64,000 nucleotides of DNA from Buxus sempervirens (GCA_947561395.2 OX387187.1:32593829-32657828); one strand, 5' to 3'. Counted from the stretch's first letter, positions 34,913 through 47,245 are shown. Notes: generated from the sequence alone by a model not told the origin. Program-made: numbers and translations.

Positions 34913-36115
34913 TGAGCCTAAAACAAGAATCCACTCAAGAATGCTCGTCTTGCTTCTTCTGCATTAAAATCCCAGTCATGGTTCAGGACTACAACGTGAA
35001 GATCTTCAATACTTGGGAGTTTGTCTTGTTCACGCGTTAATTGACTTAAACCTGTGAACTTGAGAAGAGTCCTGAAAGGACATGTAAAGATTTATGAGGA
35101 GGGAAGTTTCCTACTCAGCTTCCCCATTGAAGATGCCCAACATTAATGGAAAGTGATGTCTGTAAGAAAAGGATAATTGTCTCAACCCTCAAGTTGCGGA
35201 TAATTTCGGGTTCTATTCACCCTCAAGTGGCGGATAATCTCTTTGTAGGGAATGTGAGGAGAACGTGTCTTATGCCTTCTATCTTTCAATGGAGTCCACA
35301 TCCTTATTTTTATGTTTTTTGACTTCACAGCAATGGAAATCATTTATTAACTAGTTTTGAATAAAAGTTTTCCAAATAAAACAGGTTCAGACAATGAAAG
35401 GTTCTGTTTTATTTCCACCCTTTTGTTTTATCTTCATCATGAGTTTTATTGACTGTTTCTTCTGTGTTGTGGGATGATGCTTAGAACGAGGTAAAGACAC
35501 AGACTGAATGACCATTTGCAGTCCATAAGTCCATTGACAGGCAAGGAAAGGAAGAATGAAAAAAATAATAATAATAAGAAAATAAGGAGAAGAAAAGTCC
35601 AAGTGGGCCTTGAAGAATCATAAATTGAGATTCATGAATGGAGCAGGGCAAATGGTATGGCTGCTTCCACATTTCCACTTGATATGACTGGTTTTGCTGA
35701 AGATAAAATTAGATTAAGGGCGAATTTGATCATCTCTGCTAAACTTTATCTTCAGTAATGATTTTTCACCTCAGGTATGTCTATTGATATTTTGCTCATG
35801 AGACAAGAATTATGCTTTAAAGGCTCTCTTAAGACGAGTTACTTAGTCAAAAAGGAAAGGATGTCTAGTCGTATTCGAAGTTACTAGCCAGAATTCATTA
35901 TCTACTCTAAAGAATGTTGATACTACAATTTCTCCCCTCAACCATTCCTTATATCTCCATTCTAAGTTTTTTGTTTTTTTTTGTTTTTCCTTCTTTTCAG
36001 TTAAACTAACTGCTTCAATAATTTTGAACCCTGAGAATTATAATTTATAGAACTAAAATGACTGTTAATGTGATCAAAGGGGTTGTATAAATGGATTCTC
36101 TAAAACTTCTAATTG
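34913..36115. other. Unassigned host sequence
   Basis: No recognisable protein. Two near-repeats (CCCTCAAGTTGCGGATAAT / CCCTCAAGTGGCGGATAAT) occur at 35187-35240. Confidence 0.4.
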
Positions 36116-36575
36116 AAAATGATGGTAGTGTATGCTAATAAAAGTTTTACCTTGGTGCCCCAACTGGGGAATTTTGTATAAAATAAGAAGCTATAAATGA
36201 TTGTTATCATAATTTTCCAAATTCTATTGTCTTATAAGACAACAGGGCAAGAATGATTCACTAAGCACATAAGTTCTCTAATTGAAGCTGTTGTATGTCA
36301 TTTGCTAAACATTGTCATTTATAACTTGACAGTGGGATTTACTATTCTCAAAGAACTCAGAAAAGATTCTCATCTCAAAGGTGAAAGGCTTTAAACTTCT
36401 GATCCGCCCACGAAGATTTTTCCACCAAGGTGGAAAGGAAGATGACATTTATCAATGCAGAAGAGAGTTTTCTGAAGAATCTGAACATGAACAAGCTGTG
36501 ATTAGCCATCTAGAAAGGGAGAACTGGGAAGACGACAGAAGAACAAAGGAAGAAACGAGATTGGGTGGAAATGGA
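36116..36575 (-). pseudogene. Duplicated host block with a LRK10L 5' fragment, copy 2
   Basis: 36381-36575 matches the signal-peptide start and 5' flank of the ectodomain exon at 29365, including the inverted CATGAACAAGCTGTGATTAG context. 36127-36380 matches 5835-6130 of copy 1. Unlike copy 1 it has no LTR inserted, so it serves as the empty-site reference for LTR A's right edge and for solo LTR B. No functional ORF is expected. Confidence 0.72.
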
Positions 36576-37018
36576 AGGGATAAATGGACAGGACATGGCC
36601 TGCTCCCCTTCTTTTGCAGTTAGCCTTCAGAAGGCACATTTTTTTGCTAATGAGACTTTTCTTGGCATGTTCTTAGCAATTGCTTAGCAAAAGCACCATT
36701 TTCAATAATTTCCGAAAGAGTCTGAGAGCCTACATTTTTTAAAGCATTTGGGTTTTTTGTTTGTGAGACGCTTTTAAAAAACGTCATCGCAATGTCCGTT
36801 ATCCGTTCTATTACTATGCTTAAAAGGTTATGTGCCACATGGCATTTGGTCATTGACGACTGTCCTCAATATCGGAGAAGGATTGCGCCATGTTCGAGTT
36901 CTCTACTTTGATTGACCAGTGAATCAGCGAACCCACGAACCATCTCCTGCTACCAGTGAAGCATGGAGAAACACCTTAATTGGATCAATGGCACAAAAAA
37001 AAAAAAAAAAAAAAAAAA
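36576..37018. other. Unassigned sequence ending in a 30-base A-run
   Basis: No recognisable gene. A long A-run lies at 36989-37019 directly before the LINE fragment. Confidence 0.4.
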
Positions 37019-37019
37019 A

Positions 37020-37585
37020 TTGGAGAAATTGATGAAGATGTTACACGCAGAATTAGAGTTGGTTGGCTTAAGTGGAGGGGTGCTTTTAAGGTTATGTGAT
37101 AAGCGTGTTCCACTTAAATTAAAAGGGTAAGTTCTACAAAACAGCAATTAGGCAAGCTATGTTGTATAGTGCAAAATGTTAGATGGCAAAGAATCAACAT
37201 GTTCAAAAGATGAGTGTTACCGAGATAAGCATGCTATGATGGAGTTCTAACAAAACTAAGAAAGATAAAATAAGAAACAAAGACATTAAAAATTGGTTAG
37301 GCATAACATGTATTAGGGATAAAATTAAGGAGATTAAATTAAGATGATTTGATCTCATGTAAAGCGGAGACCTGGATATGCACCTGTAAGAAGTTATGAA
37401 AGTATGCATATTAAAAGGCTTAAACGAGTAAGAGGACGACCTAAAAAGACATGAATGGGGTGTCTGAAACAAGACTTATAAAATAACTGAAGATGTGATT
37501 TCTAATAGAGGGGCATAGAGAGACAAGATTCATATCACCAACCCTACTTTGGTTTGATGGGAACTAGTTTTATGATGACGAAGAT
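37020..37585 (+). pseudogene. 3' end of a plant L1-type LINE ORF2, degenerate
   Basis: Translation across frames gives motifs typical of the C-terminus of plant L1 ORF2 proteins: GEIDEDVTRRIRVGWLKW at the start, then KLKGKFYKTAIRQAMLY, then RLRWFDHVKRRPGYAPVRS and KRVRGRPKKTW near the end. Frames change at least twice and there are stop codons, so this is a relic. The upstream RT core and the endonuclease are missing, as in most 5'-truncated LINE insertions. No clear 3' poly(A) is visible. Confidence 0.75.
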
Positions 37586-38464
37586 GATAAAAGTGTAAGT
37601 TAATTAAGAGAATATGAAAATGTATATGATAAAATGTATAGTAAAATTTAGGTATCAAATATCAGCCAAAGACATTCAGTTGATTTTATAATGGTACGTA
37701 ATAAATATATTCAACTGTTGACACAATGGAGCATGTGTATGCTTTGTGTTTTAGCTTGTTAAGATGATTTGGGTTTATGGACACTGCTTATGTGTGAAGA
37801 AGCCGGATTGGGAATGATGCCCGTTGGAATTGGTCATGCATCGGAGGATAAAAACTAGGCAAAACAGAGAAAAAGAAAAGATTTCTGGGTTTATACAAAA
37901 ATGAAGCCTATACAATTCATTATAGATACTCCACAATTCTTGAAACTTTACTCTTTCATTGAATTGAAATACTCAAATAAATAAAAATAATAATGAAAAA
38001 GACTCAAAAATTAAAATCAGGTGTCAATCATTCCTTGTGTAGATTATCAGTTGGCGTTTTCTCCCTAAAAAATCGGATTGTAGACTGTACAACAGCAATC
38101 TGCAGCGTTATGTACAGATAAAACAAGATCCTGTTCCCAAAAATTTGTAAAGGCTTAAACGTGCATATTAACGCAAACGTCAAGTTTGCGTTACCGTTTC
38201 CGTCAACCCCGAGCATTCAGTAAAAAAAGTAGAGGTAAAAGAAAATGTTGATTTCCCTCCATCTTCCTTTTCTCGCTGCAAATTTTACGTGGGTGCAACA
38301 CCTGTTATATGTGCTCCATGAGCTCGCCTCCACTTCCGGTGATGCCAACCACCGACTGGCTGCTTATGATCTTCGACCCCATATCAGCTGGAGCGGGACG
38401 CTGGAAGATCGGCTGGAGCTTCCGCCGATTTCCGCCACGCGTCCCACTCCAGCGAAATAACTTA
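37586..38464. other. Unassigned sequence with the block shared with 10735-10915
   Basis: 37905-38065 repeats the 10735-10915 block. The rest has no convincing ORF; 38245-38460 is GC-richer and open in more than one frame but resembles nothing I know. Confidence 0.5.
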
Positions 38465-38517
38465 AACGGAGAGTCTCTGTTAACAGTCACGGGCCAAATT
38501 AACAGAGACTCTCCGTT
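38465..38517. repeat. Perfect 19-bp inverted repeat with 15-nt loop
   Basis: AACGGAGAGTCTCTGTTAA at 38465-38483 is the exact reverse complement of 38499-38517, separated by CAGTCACGGGCCAAA. It would form a strong hairpin. Confidence 0.9.
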
Positions 38518-39643
38518 ACGCCCATCTTCCCCAAAAATACATGTTTCCCGCTCGCACCAAATCGCAAATGCAGTGAAAATCAAAACTCTTCGTTACTCAA
38601 GCCGGCGAATCCAAAGAGAAGGGGTGTCTCCTCCTACTCTTTGATTGTTGCGTGGGTGCATGCCATTCTTCCTTGCTCATGGTATCCGACGGTTGTTCAT
38701 GTTTGTGTTCGTGCGTCTGCTGTTCGTACTTGGACGAACCATTCCATCACAGATCTTCATCATCAGAAACTTTCACTCCATCCATCATCTATTTCATTCT
38801 ATGGGTTCCAAATTCCAACACAAATACAAGAGAAGGAGAATCACGACCATCGTTTGCTTCCTCTATTTCTCACCAATGTGTTTTTCATTGTAGGGTCACT
38901 CGATGATACATTTTGATCGTTGTGGTTGGAGTTTTGCTTTGGCTTGACGAGCTATTTAATTGGGGTTGGCTTGATTATGGCTTCTACTAGATTTGATTAG
39001 GTTCGTTGATGATATTTTTAATTTCAACTCATGGTTATTGCATATTTGTTGATGACATGTTTGATAAGATGCCTAAAAGAAACTAAAATTTTTTATTACT
39101 ATGAAATTGTATTTTCAAATGCTTGAGCACTGCCCACTGCAAATGCTTGTGGCTTTGGTGCATCGAATAACCTCTACTAATCTATGAGTTTGATTTCATT
39201 GTGTATATGGTGGCTAAATGTTATTGTTCTGATTCTTCTGAGCAATATTCTTGAGCATGGGGAGTTGCTGGAATCTCATGTTTAAACGATAGAGTGAAGC
39301 CTCTTTATATTTATAGCCAGGCTAGAGCCATTTCTTCATCGCGAGAAGAATTCATTGATTCTTCCAACTTGTCTTATTCTCGAGTGAATGCTTGCTTGGG
39401 TGATGGGAGTCCTGACCCCGGATGCATAATACATAACATCAGAAAGGCACTAACTTATACCACAGGTCTGTCCTTAGCTTCTTTAAATCTCTTGAGCCAT
39501 AGATGTGCTTCTTGTTCAAGTATATTATGAGCGTGTGGAATGCTCATCTTTTCAATGATTATATCTCATTTTACTTGGTGTTATAAGAATGGAAGAAATG
39601 ACTGGTAGGTCTAGATTTTCCTTTTAAAACAAATTTCTGGTTG
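38518..39643. other. Unassigned host sequence
   Basis: Open frames of 70-110 codons overlap at 38300-38920 in several phases, with no recognisable family and no clear gene model. Possibly a decayed first exon of some gene. Confidence 0.35.
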
Positions 39644-39648
39644 TTAAA

Positions 39649-42600
39649 TGTAAAACCCCGAATTTTCACTAAATAAATAAATAAAAATTTAATACGAATA
39701 TTTGGAGTGTCAATGAATTTGTCAAAATAAATTGGGGATTTAATATAAAGTAATGATTTGCGGTACTTATAATTCATTCGGGATGTATAACGGACTAATA
39801 ATGACAAAGAGAATAAACTTGGAAATTTCGGAAGAAATTGAATGGGTAGATGTGAAAATATTGAGAGAAGGGTATTTCGGTCAATTCACATTAATTATCG
39901 GTAAAATAATTAAATACATTAATTAAAATTTGTTATTAGACTTGAGAAATACTAATAGATTTAAATTGGGGTTTAGATTGTCTATTAACAATGATATTTA
40001 AAGCTTAGTAATTGGAATAATGGCATATTGGTAATTATGTTTGATTTGAAGCCTGAAGTCGAGGAGATGAGAATTTTATTGAAGGATATTAATTATAATT
40101 ATAGATGATCACACTGATAGGGGAGATCTGGAATTTGACGCAGATCTGACGGTTGGATCGCGAGATATCGAGTTAAGTATGAATTAACGGTCCTTATTAA
40201 GTCTAATGGGTGGATGAGTATGGAACCTGATCCTAGGGAGATGCGTGGGATCAGGGAAGAATAAAATAGGGTTGAATAGTTTTAGTTGTATTCGTAGGAT
40301 GTCTTGTGCGTTGAAGTTGGAGGCTGCGGCAGAAGAGAAGAAGAACGAGAGAGAGAAAGGGAGACCGAGAAGGAGGAAGAGGGCATATCTCTGGTTCCTC
40401 ACCATTCCTGGAACGTCTCTTGCCTGTGAAGAGGAGAGGAAGTCTCTGGTTGGAAGAAGAAAGGATTTGAGCGGACGGAGGTAGGTGGCACTTCGTTTTA
40501 ACGATTTTTGTGTTTATGAGGTTATTCGATTCGATTGCATGATCTCCTATGTTGTAAATGTGTGTATATTGATTTATATTAATTTATATGAAGGTTAGAA
40601 GCGATTAGAACACAAAAATTTGATGTTTAGAAACTCGGTTCGTCGTTTTGGTTAGAGCGCCGAGCTCGCCTGCGCTCAGCGCTCCTGGGCGATGTTCGGC
40701 GTTAGTTAAGAAATTTTGAGCGCCCAAGATCGCTAAGTGACGGTCACTCAGCGCTCGTTTTATTTAAATAAATCACGCGTTTCCGAAAAGCACTATCGCT
40801 GAAGACCGCCAAACTCGTTACCCTAGCGATCCTAGGCGGTCGTTGTAAAACACAATTTTATGGTTGCAATCATTACAAGCCTAATGTTTAATAACTTTTA
40901 TTAAAATTTAGTCAATAACACTCATTTGTAATAACTCCCTTTTACTTTATTTGACTTAAACTAAAACCTAAATACTTCTATTTGTCTCTTTTGACCATGA
41001 CTAAACCTTAATAACTTGAAAAACACAAACCAAATTAAAATCATGCTATGTACGTGAATTCCTCCCACTATATCCAAACTTGAATAATTTTTATATTATA
41101 ACCGAATCTTAATTAAATTCTATTACCTTAAAAACAACTCACCTATACTATTAAACAATTGAGTATTAATGTAATTAATACATGATTAGAACCGCACTCT
41201 AGCGTACGTGTTATGCATCAAATTTCTTACTTAAGTAAATATCTACCTGACACTAAATTGGGTTATCATGCTGAAGATATTTTTATATACTGAACAAAAT
41301 ATTATGATTAATAAACTGGGGAACTGTTTAGAACCGAACTTTGAACATGAACCTAATATGTTATAAATAATAATGGAATTGAGAATTATCTGTGTGATGA
41401 CTTGGTGGCCAGCTTTATTAATAACCCGCTTGGTGGCGGAGATACCCGTTTGGTGACGGAGACCCTAACCTGCTTGGTGGCAGAGATACCCGCTTGGTGG
41501 CGGAGACCCTAACCCGCTTGGTGGCGGAGACCCTAACCTGCTTGGTGGCAGAGATACCCGCTTGGTGGCGGAGACCCTAACCCGCTTGGTGGCGGAGACC
41601 CTAACCCGCTTGGTGGCGGAGACCCTAACCTGCTTGGTGGCAGAGATACCCGCTTGGTGGCGGAGACCCTAACCCGCTTGGTGGCGGAGACCCTAACCTG
41701 CTTGGTGGCAGAGATACCCGCTTGGTGGCGGAGACCCTAACCTGCTTGGTGGCGGAGACCCTAACCCGCTTGGTGGCAGAGACCCTAACCTGCTTGGTGG
41801 CAGAGATAACCCGCTTGGTGGCGGAGATACCCGCTTGGTGGCGGAGACCTTACCTCCTACGGGAGAGATTCATTACCTCCTGTGGGGCAGATGTATTTCC
41901 GATGGATTGCATCCTACAGGAGAGATACCTCATGTGGGGGAGATGTGATTATGCGTGATTGCATCCCACATGGAGGATGGGTGTGTGAGTTACCACTGGA
42001 AGGTGAGGAAGCTATCTCCTGCGGTAGAGGTAGATGCTAGGTGTTCACATCCTGCGGTAGAGTTATGCTGTCTCCTGCAGGGGGTACCTGTAGTCTTAGA
42101 GATGTGCATTCTCCTGCGGAGCTTGTGTGGATACTACGTGTTTGCGTTCTATGGTAGAGATAGGCTACTACCTGAAGGTTGGCTTTTATTACTAATATGA
42201 TGATTGATTCTCAGGATGATGGATTGTTTATTTAAAAAGGAAATATTGAAATGTCATAACTGAATAGAATTGCTATGATTTAATGAGAACTGTTAAAATG
42301 GAATATTATGGAATCACGAATAAAATGTGGAACTGCTCTTAAGAAGACACTAAAGAAAATAAACCAGAAACCATGGGAATGTGAAATATAATACATTGTC
42401 CTTTAAATTGAACGGAAATGCACAGGATTAACTTATTTTATTTCGGGCACTCAGTAAATGTTTGTTTTATATTGAGATTATTCGTTTATCTTATTGACCG
42501 TAATTAGTCGTCTATTTTACCGAGCATGAAACCACTGTTATTTTCTATATGTATAAACTGTTTCCTCATGCATGTGTTACCTACTAAGATAGTTGTATCT

Positions 42601-42977
42601 CACCCCTACTTCATATTCTACTTTTCAGGTCATCTTGGAGAGGACGCCACGGGTTAGACAGATAGTGGGTTGAAGTCTAGAAATTTCATATGAAAAGAGT
42701 AGGATGATTTTATATAGCTGTATTTATTTTATTGGAATCGTAATAGATGATTGTGTAGGATATTAAGAGTTAGTTAAATTTGTAGTTGCCTTTCATTTAA
42801 TTAGTGAATGTAATCGGATGATTCAGCTTCTAATAAATGATTTAAGCTTCCTAGTACTCTGATAAATCTTAGTTCTTTATTTCCTTATATTTGAACTGAC
42901 TGTAATGTACCACAAGTTAATGCCTTGATCCGAGTCAAAATGAAAAAAAAAAAGAGACCCGGATTCGGGGCGTTACA
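39649..42977 (+). mobile_element. Solo LTR G2 (3329 bp) with perfect target duplication TTAAA
   Basis: It begins TGTAAAACCCCGAATTTTC and ends CGGATTCGGGGCGTTACA; the ends form an imperfect inverted repeat (TGTAA..CCCCGAAT). TTAAA at 39644-39648 is repeated at 42978-42982. No coding region and no second LTR are present. The style of ends resembles chromovirus-type Ty3/gypsy LTRs; the family is inferred only. Confidence 0.85.
41405..41860 (+). repeat. Tandem array built on GCTTGGTGGCGGAGA in solo LTR G2
   Basis: About 20 units of 21-24 bp alternate between CCGCTTGGTGGCGGAGACC and TGCTTGGTGGCAGAGATACC types, in a roughly repeating order. The open frame over it is a repeat artefact. Confidence 0.9.
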
Positions 42978-42982
42978 TTAAA

Positions 42983-43969
42983 GTTGGACCAAAAGGGGGT
43001 TGATGGTGCTTCCCTTGATCATATTCTTCTTATTCTTTTTTCCCTTCTCTTTGCTTGTTCTTTCTTTCTTCCTGCCCTGGTTAATGGTGCTTCTATTGAT
43101 TGGGTTCTATCTTCAAGGGGATAAAGGTGAGAAGATCATTTTTCTCCTTATGCAGTCATCATTATTGTTGAGCATTTTAGTGCTTTATGTGTTAGAGCAG
43201 AACAGTTGGGGCTGATTTTGGTTTGAAGGAAGCCTTGGATGAACCAGTGATCTTATATTTTTAGTATGGTAATGTTTTTAATTTTTCTCTTGGTGAAGGT
43301 GGTACGAAGACTACAAAATCTACATGTCATACGCAGATGTTTCAAAGCAATGTCAGGCTTGAAGTTGGATACTCTAGAATGTGAACTTAAAAGGATGAGG
43401 ATAAGGAAGATATTTTTTTAATTATTACTTTAGCAATGAGAAGGGGTGGGAATGGAGGAGTTTGCTGATTGGTTGGTTTGTGTCCGGAATAATTTTGTAG
43501 TATAATATTTGGGTGTCCTTTTGCTTGTGAAATCTTCTTTTATTTGGGATTCTATTCTTCATTCTCATCCTTTGGTTGTAACCTAGCTCTGCTAAAGAAT
43601 TCTTAAAAGAGAAGCCCGTGCTACTTGATGATTTCAAATTGCTAGGAAAGTTGTTACTATTTTTCCTGTTAGGGTTGGGGTGGTGGGGGTTGTTGGGACC
43701 AACGAGGATAATAGAATCTTCCATTATGTTAATCAGGTTACAAAGTTTGAGGGTTTCGGCATGAGGTGAGTTAAGTTGATGAGCAGAACTCTTTTGGGCA
43801 ATTGGTTATGGTGATTGATATAGACAATGATATGTCATCGAGACTCCAATCCATTGTTTACGAAGAAAGTGGCTTGTGTTAAATTATCTGTTATTGAATT
43901 CAGATAATTAATTCTGTTTTTTTATTTAAACATCATTGAGCATATATTTAATTATATTGTTTCTTTCAA
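42983..43969. other. Unassigned host sequence between solo LTR G2 and the Ulp1 fragment
   Basis: No recognised protein; T-rich near 43010-43080. It may contain further decayed exons of the Ulp1-like gene, but the catalytic His/Asp part is not visible. Confidence 0.35.
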
Positions 43970-44454
43970 GGTGAACGCGATGGATCAAGTTATTCAACAT
44001 GTGACTGACTTTGAAGAAGACTTAGAAATTTACAAGTGGAACGTTCATCGTGTTAGTGTTCCTCATCAACAAAATGGCTAAGATTTCACCCTTGTCATAT
44101 TCATTGTATGCTTAGAATTCTGGTTCAATAATACAATTTAAATTGCCTTTTTTGTAGCATTGATTGCGGCGTCTTTTTGATAAAGAACATGGAATTTTGG
44201 GATGGAGCATCATTGACAACAGAATTTACGCAAGTAAAGACCATGGTTGATGTTCACTTAGTTTTATCTGTCTTGCCGAACATTCTTTAGCTTAAATTTA
44301 TACACTACGTTTCTTTTTGTAGGATAATATTAAGTACTTTCGTGATAAGCTCATTTCAAACCTCATTGTTCAGTCTAATGGTGGAGTCACCGAATCAATT
44401 AATTCTCTTATTGATCAGGAGGAATTGACCGGATTACCTCACTACCTCATGTAA
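43970..44454 (+). pseudogene. C-terminal fragment of an Ulp1-like (C48) cysteine protease gene
   Basis: Three exon-like pieces fit: about 43970-44077 (HVTDFEEDLEIYKWNVHRV then VPHQQNG), 44158-44233 (IDCGVFLIKNMEFWDGASLT) and 44323-44454 (DNIKYFRDKLISNLIVQSNG, ending TAA). Both later junctions have AG acceptors and 44234 has a GT donor. The first donor reads CTAAG instead of GTAAG, so splicing is probably broken. The DCG with the nucleophilic Cys is kept; the upstream His/Asp part is missing. Such domains occur in plant SUMO-protease-like genes and in several Mutator-like transposons. No start codon or complete gene is visible. Confidence 0.65.
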
Positions 44455-44882
44455 ACAATTCATATTTGTTCAAGCTTCGCAGATCCGTGCAGGTATCAAT
44501 TTTGAGGATTATGCCAGTGTTGTTTTTTTGTTGCTTCTCGTCTTTTACTTTGTGGTCCTGTATATAACCTTTGTTGTTCAAGGGAGAGGAAACTATCAGT
44601 TTGTGGATATTAGGTGGCTCTGTAGCGGTGGGTGAGTTTGTATGAATGTGATTGTTGATAAAAAATGACGTTTAATTGTTAATACAGGGAGCAGTTGAAT
44701 GTTAGAAAGAAATGACATATTGCAAAGAAATATTTATTTTTTGGTTCTCAATGGATCATGTTTTGTTTCATAGGTTTTTCAATATTCTACTCTTTTGCAT
44801 TTTCCAAGCCAATATGATCTACTTCTCACACACACACTGCAGAGAAATTTTTTTGAGTTTTGGATGCGTCTTGTTAGCATGG
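44455..44882. other. Unassigned sequence
   Basis: AT-rich, no recognised gene; leads directly into the palindromic repeat array. Confidence 0.4.
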
Positions 44883-46410
44883 AATACAACCCTGTTAGCA
44901 ACGGATACAAACCAAGGCAGCATTGGGGTACAACACCACTGTATGCACATAGGTACAATCCAAGTCAACATGGGGTACAATCCTCTTAGAAATGGGTACA
45001 ACCCAAGTCAGCATAAGGTACAACACCGCTAACAAACGTGGGTACAACCCAAGGTAGCATGGGGTACAACCCTTTTAGCAATGGGTACAACCTAAGTCAG
45101 CATAGGATACAACACCACTAACAAATGTGGGTACAACCCAAGGTAGCATGGGGTACAACCCTTTTAGCAATGGGTACAACCTAAGTCAGCATAGGATACA
45201 ACACCGCTAACAAACGTGGGTACAATCCAAGGTAGCATGGGGTACAACCCCCTTAACAACGAGTACAACCCAAGTCAGCATAGGGTACAACACCACTAGC
45301 AAACGTGGGTACAACCCAAGGTAGCATGGGGTACAACCCCCTTAACAACGGGTACAACCAAAGTCAATATAAGGTACAACACTGCTAACAAATGTGGGTA
45401 CAACCCAAAGTAGCATGGGGTACAACCCCCTTAACAACGGGTACAACCCAAGTCAGCATAGGGTACAACATCGCTAACAAACGTGGATACAACCCAAGGT
45501 AGCATGGGGTACAACCCCCTTAACAACGGGTACAACCCAAGTCAGCATTAGGGTACAACACCATTAACAAATATGGGTACAACCCAAGGTAGCATGGGGT
45601 ACAACCCTCTTAGCAACGGGTACAATCCAAGTCAGCATTAGGGTACAACACCGCTAACAAACGTGGGTACAATCCAAGGTAGCATGAGATACAACCCTCT
45701 TAGCAACAGATACAATCCAAGGTATCATGGGGTACAAAACCACTAACGAACATAGGTACAACCCATGTCAGCATGGGATACAACCCTCTTAGCAACGGGT
45801 ACAACCCCATGCTGACTTGGGTTGTACCCACGTTTGTTAGCGGTGTTGTATCACATGCTGACTTGGGTTGTACCCATTGCTAAGAGGGTTGTACCCTATG
45901 CTACCTTGGGTTGTACCCACGTTTGTTAGCGGTGTTTATCCTATGTTGACTTGGGTTGTACCCGTTGCTAAGAGGGTTGTACCCCATGCTACCTTGGGTT
46001 GTACCCACGTTTGTTAGCAGTGTTGTACCCTAATGCTGACTTGGGTTGTACCCATTGTTAAAGGGGTTGTACCCCATGCTACCTTGGGTTGTACCCACGT
46101 TTGTTAGCGGTGTTGTACCCTATGCTGACTTGGGTTGTACCAGTTGTTAAGGGGGTTGTACCCCATGCTACCTTGGGTTGTACCCACGTTTGCTAGTGGT
46201 GTTGTACCCTATGCTGACTTGGGTCGTACCCGTTGTTAAGGGGGTTGTACCTCATGTTGACTTGGATTGTACCCATGTCCATATAGTGGTGTTGTACCCC
46301 AATGCTGCCTTGGTTTGTACCCATTGCTATGGGGGTTGTACCCATGTTTATCAGCGGTGTTGTACCCCAATGCTGCCTTAGTTTGTACCCATTGCTACAA
46401 TTTCAATATA
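44883..46410. repeat. Long palindrome of 22-bp GGGTACAACC-type tandem repeats
   Basis: From 44883 to about 45805 repeats read GGGTACAACCCAAG..., organised as an 89-bp unit of four subunits (21, 22, 22 and 24 bp). From about 45806 to 46410 the same array runs in reverse complement (CTTGGGTTGTACCC). The variant outermost unit (AAACCAAGGCAGCATTGGGG, then a diverged CACCACT..ATG..CAT part) is present at both outer ends, so the two arms are true inverted copies. The left arm is about 920 bp and the right about 600 bp. A transcript would fold into a long hairpin. Confidence 0.92.
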
Positions 46411-46903
46411 TTTAATTAACTCTGATCAGTTTATTTTGACTCCTCCCAAAACATTGAAAAGTCATTTTTTAGTCTTACTTTGCCCAAAACATTGATTGAT
46501 TCCTGCCCGAACATTACCAAAATTCCTAATTGAAGACCAAAAATTGCTCAAGACTCATCTATAGTTAATCCAACAGTAGAGCTAAAAAAAGCACAAACAA
46601 ACTATGTAATACTCATTGAATGTCCAACAACTTAAAAAATATATAATTAAATCTGAAAGAAGAAATGACAAAGGGGAATCATTGGTTATATCACATGTCC
46701 AATTCATTGTGATGCAATCTGGATGAAAGTCACTACAGTTGGAAGTTGGAACAAACTTCCTCACTTTCCGGATCTATGATGCCAAAGGTCTCCTCTCATT
46801 TGACCCAAAGAACAAAAGAAAAGAAAATGTCTCCTTTCATTACTCTGCCCTGGTTGTTGATCCAAAGGCATAAATTTGCTGCAATCTCTTGTGCTCTTGA
46901 ACT
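46411..46903. other. Unassigned AT-rich sequence
   Basis: No recognised gene. Confidence 0.4.
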
Positions 46904-47173
46904 TTAACACCTCTGCAGTACATATAGCCGAAAACCACCGATGAGTAAATTAAATGACTTGAAAATAAATACACAAACAACTATATACATAAAAATAACT
47001 GTGAGAAATACTCTCACCTGATCACAACCATCAAAGTAACAATCTCCCTCTTCCATAGGGGTCTTACCAGCTTGAGAAGAAACTTGGTTGGAGTTATAGC
47101 TTATTAGCTCATTTATACTAGAAAAAATAAATAAAATTAGACTCAATAGAAGCAATAATCTTGTCATATTCAT
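46904..47173 (-). CDS. Candidate small secreted peptide gene, two exons, function unknown
   Basis: ATG 47173 opens a strong hydrophobic leader (MNMTRLLLLLSLILFIFSS). A short polar stretch follows, ending GDCYFDGCDQ at a GT donor (exon 1 47173-47018). An acceptor at 46913 would add Arg-Cys and a stop (46912-46904), giving about 54 residues with three Cys. The frame also stays open through the intron to the same stop. A minus-strand TATAAATA lies at 47209-47216, rather close to the ATG. I do not recognise the peptide family. It could be a chance ORF. Confidence 0.3.
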   Translation of the reverse strand: MNMTRLLLLLSLILFIFSSINELISYNSNQVSSQAGKTPMEEGDCYFDGCDQVRVFLTVIFMYIVVCVFIFKSFNLLIGGFRLYVLQRC

Positions 47174-47209
47174 AATATGCGAAAGAAACAATGAAGGATA
47201 TAAACCTGT

Positions 47210-47245
47210 ATTTATACATGATAATAAGAATTATCATGTATAAAT
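47210..47245. repeat. Perfect 16-bp inverted repeat with 4-nt loop
   Basis: ATTTATACATGATAAT (47210-47225) and its exact reverse complement at 47230-47245, loop AAGA. It overlaps the TATA-like motif of the small ORF. Confidence 0.9.

Noticed and set aside
36381-36623. 80-codon ORF on the plus strand
   Set aside because: It is the antisense of the LRK10L signal-peptide fragment.
41405-41958. Repetitive 78-residue protein
   Set aside because: Open only because the 21-24-bp repeat lacks stops in that frame.
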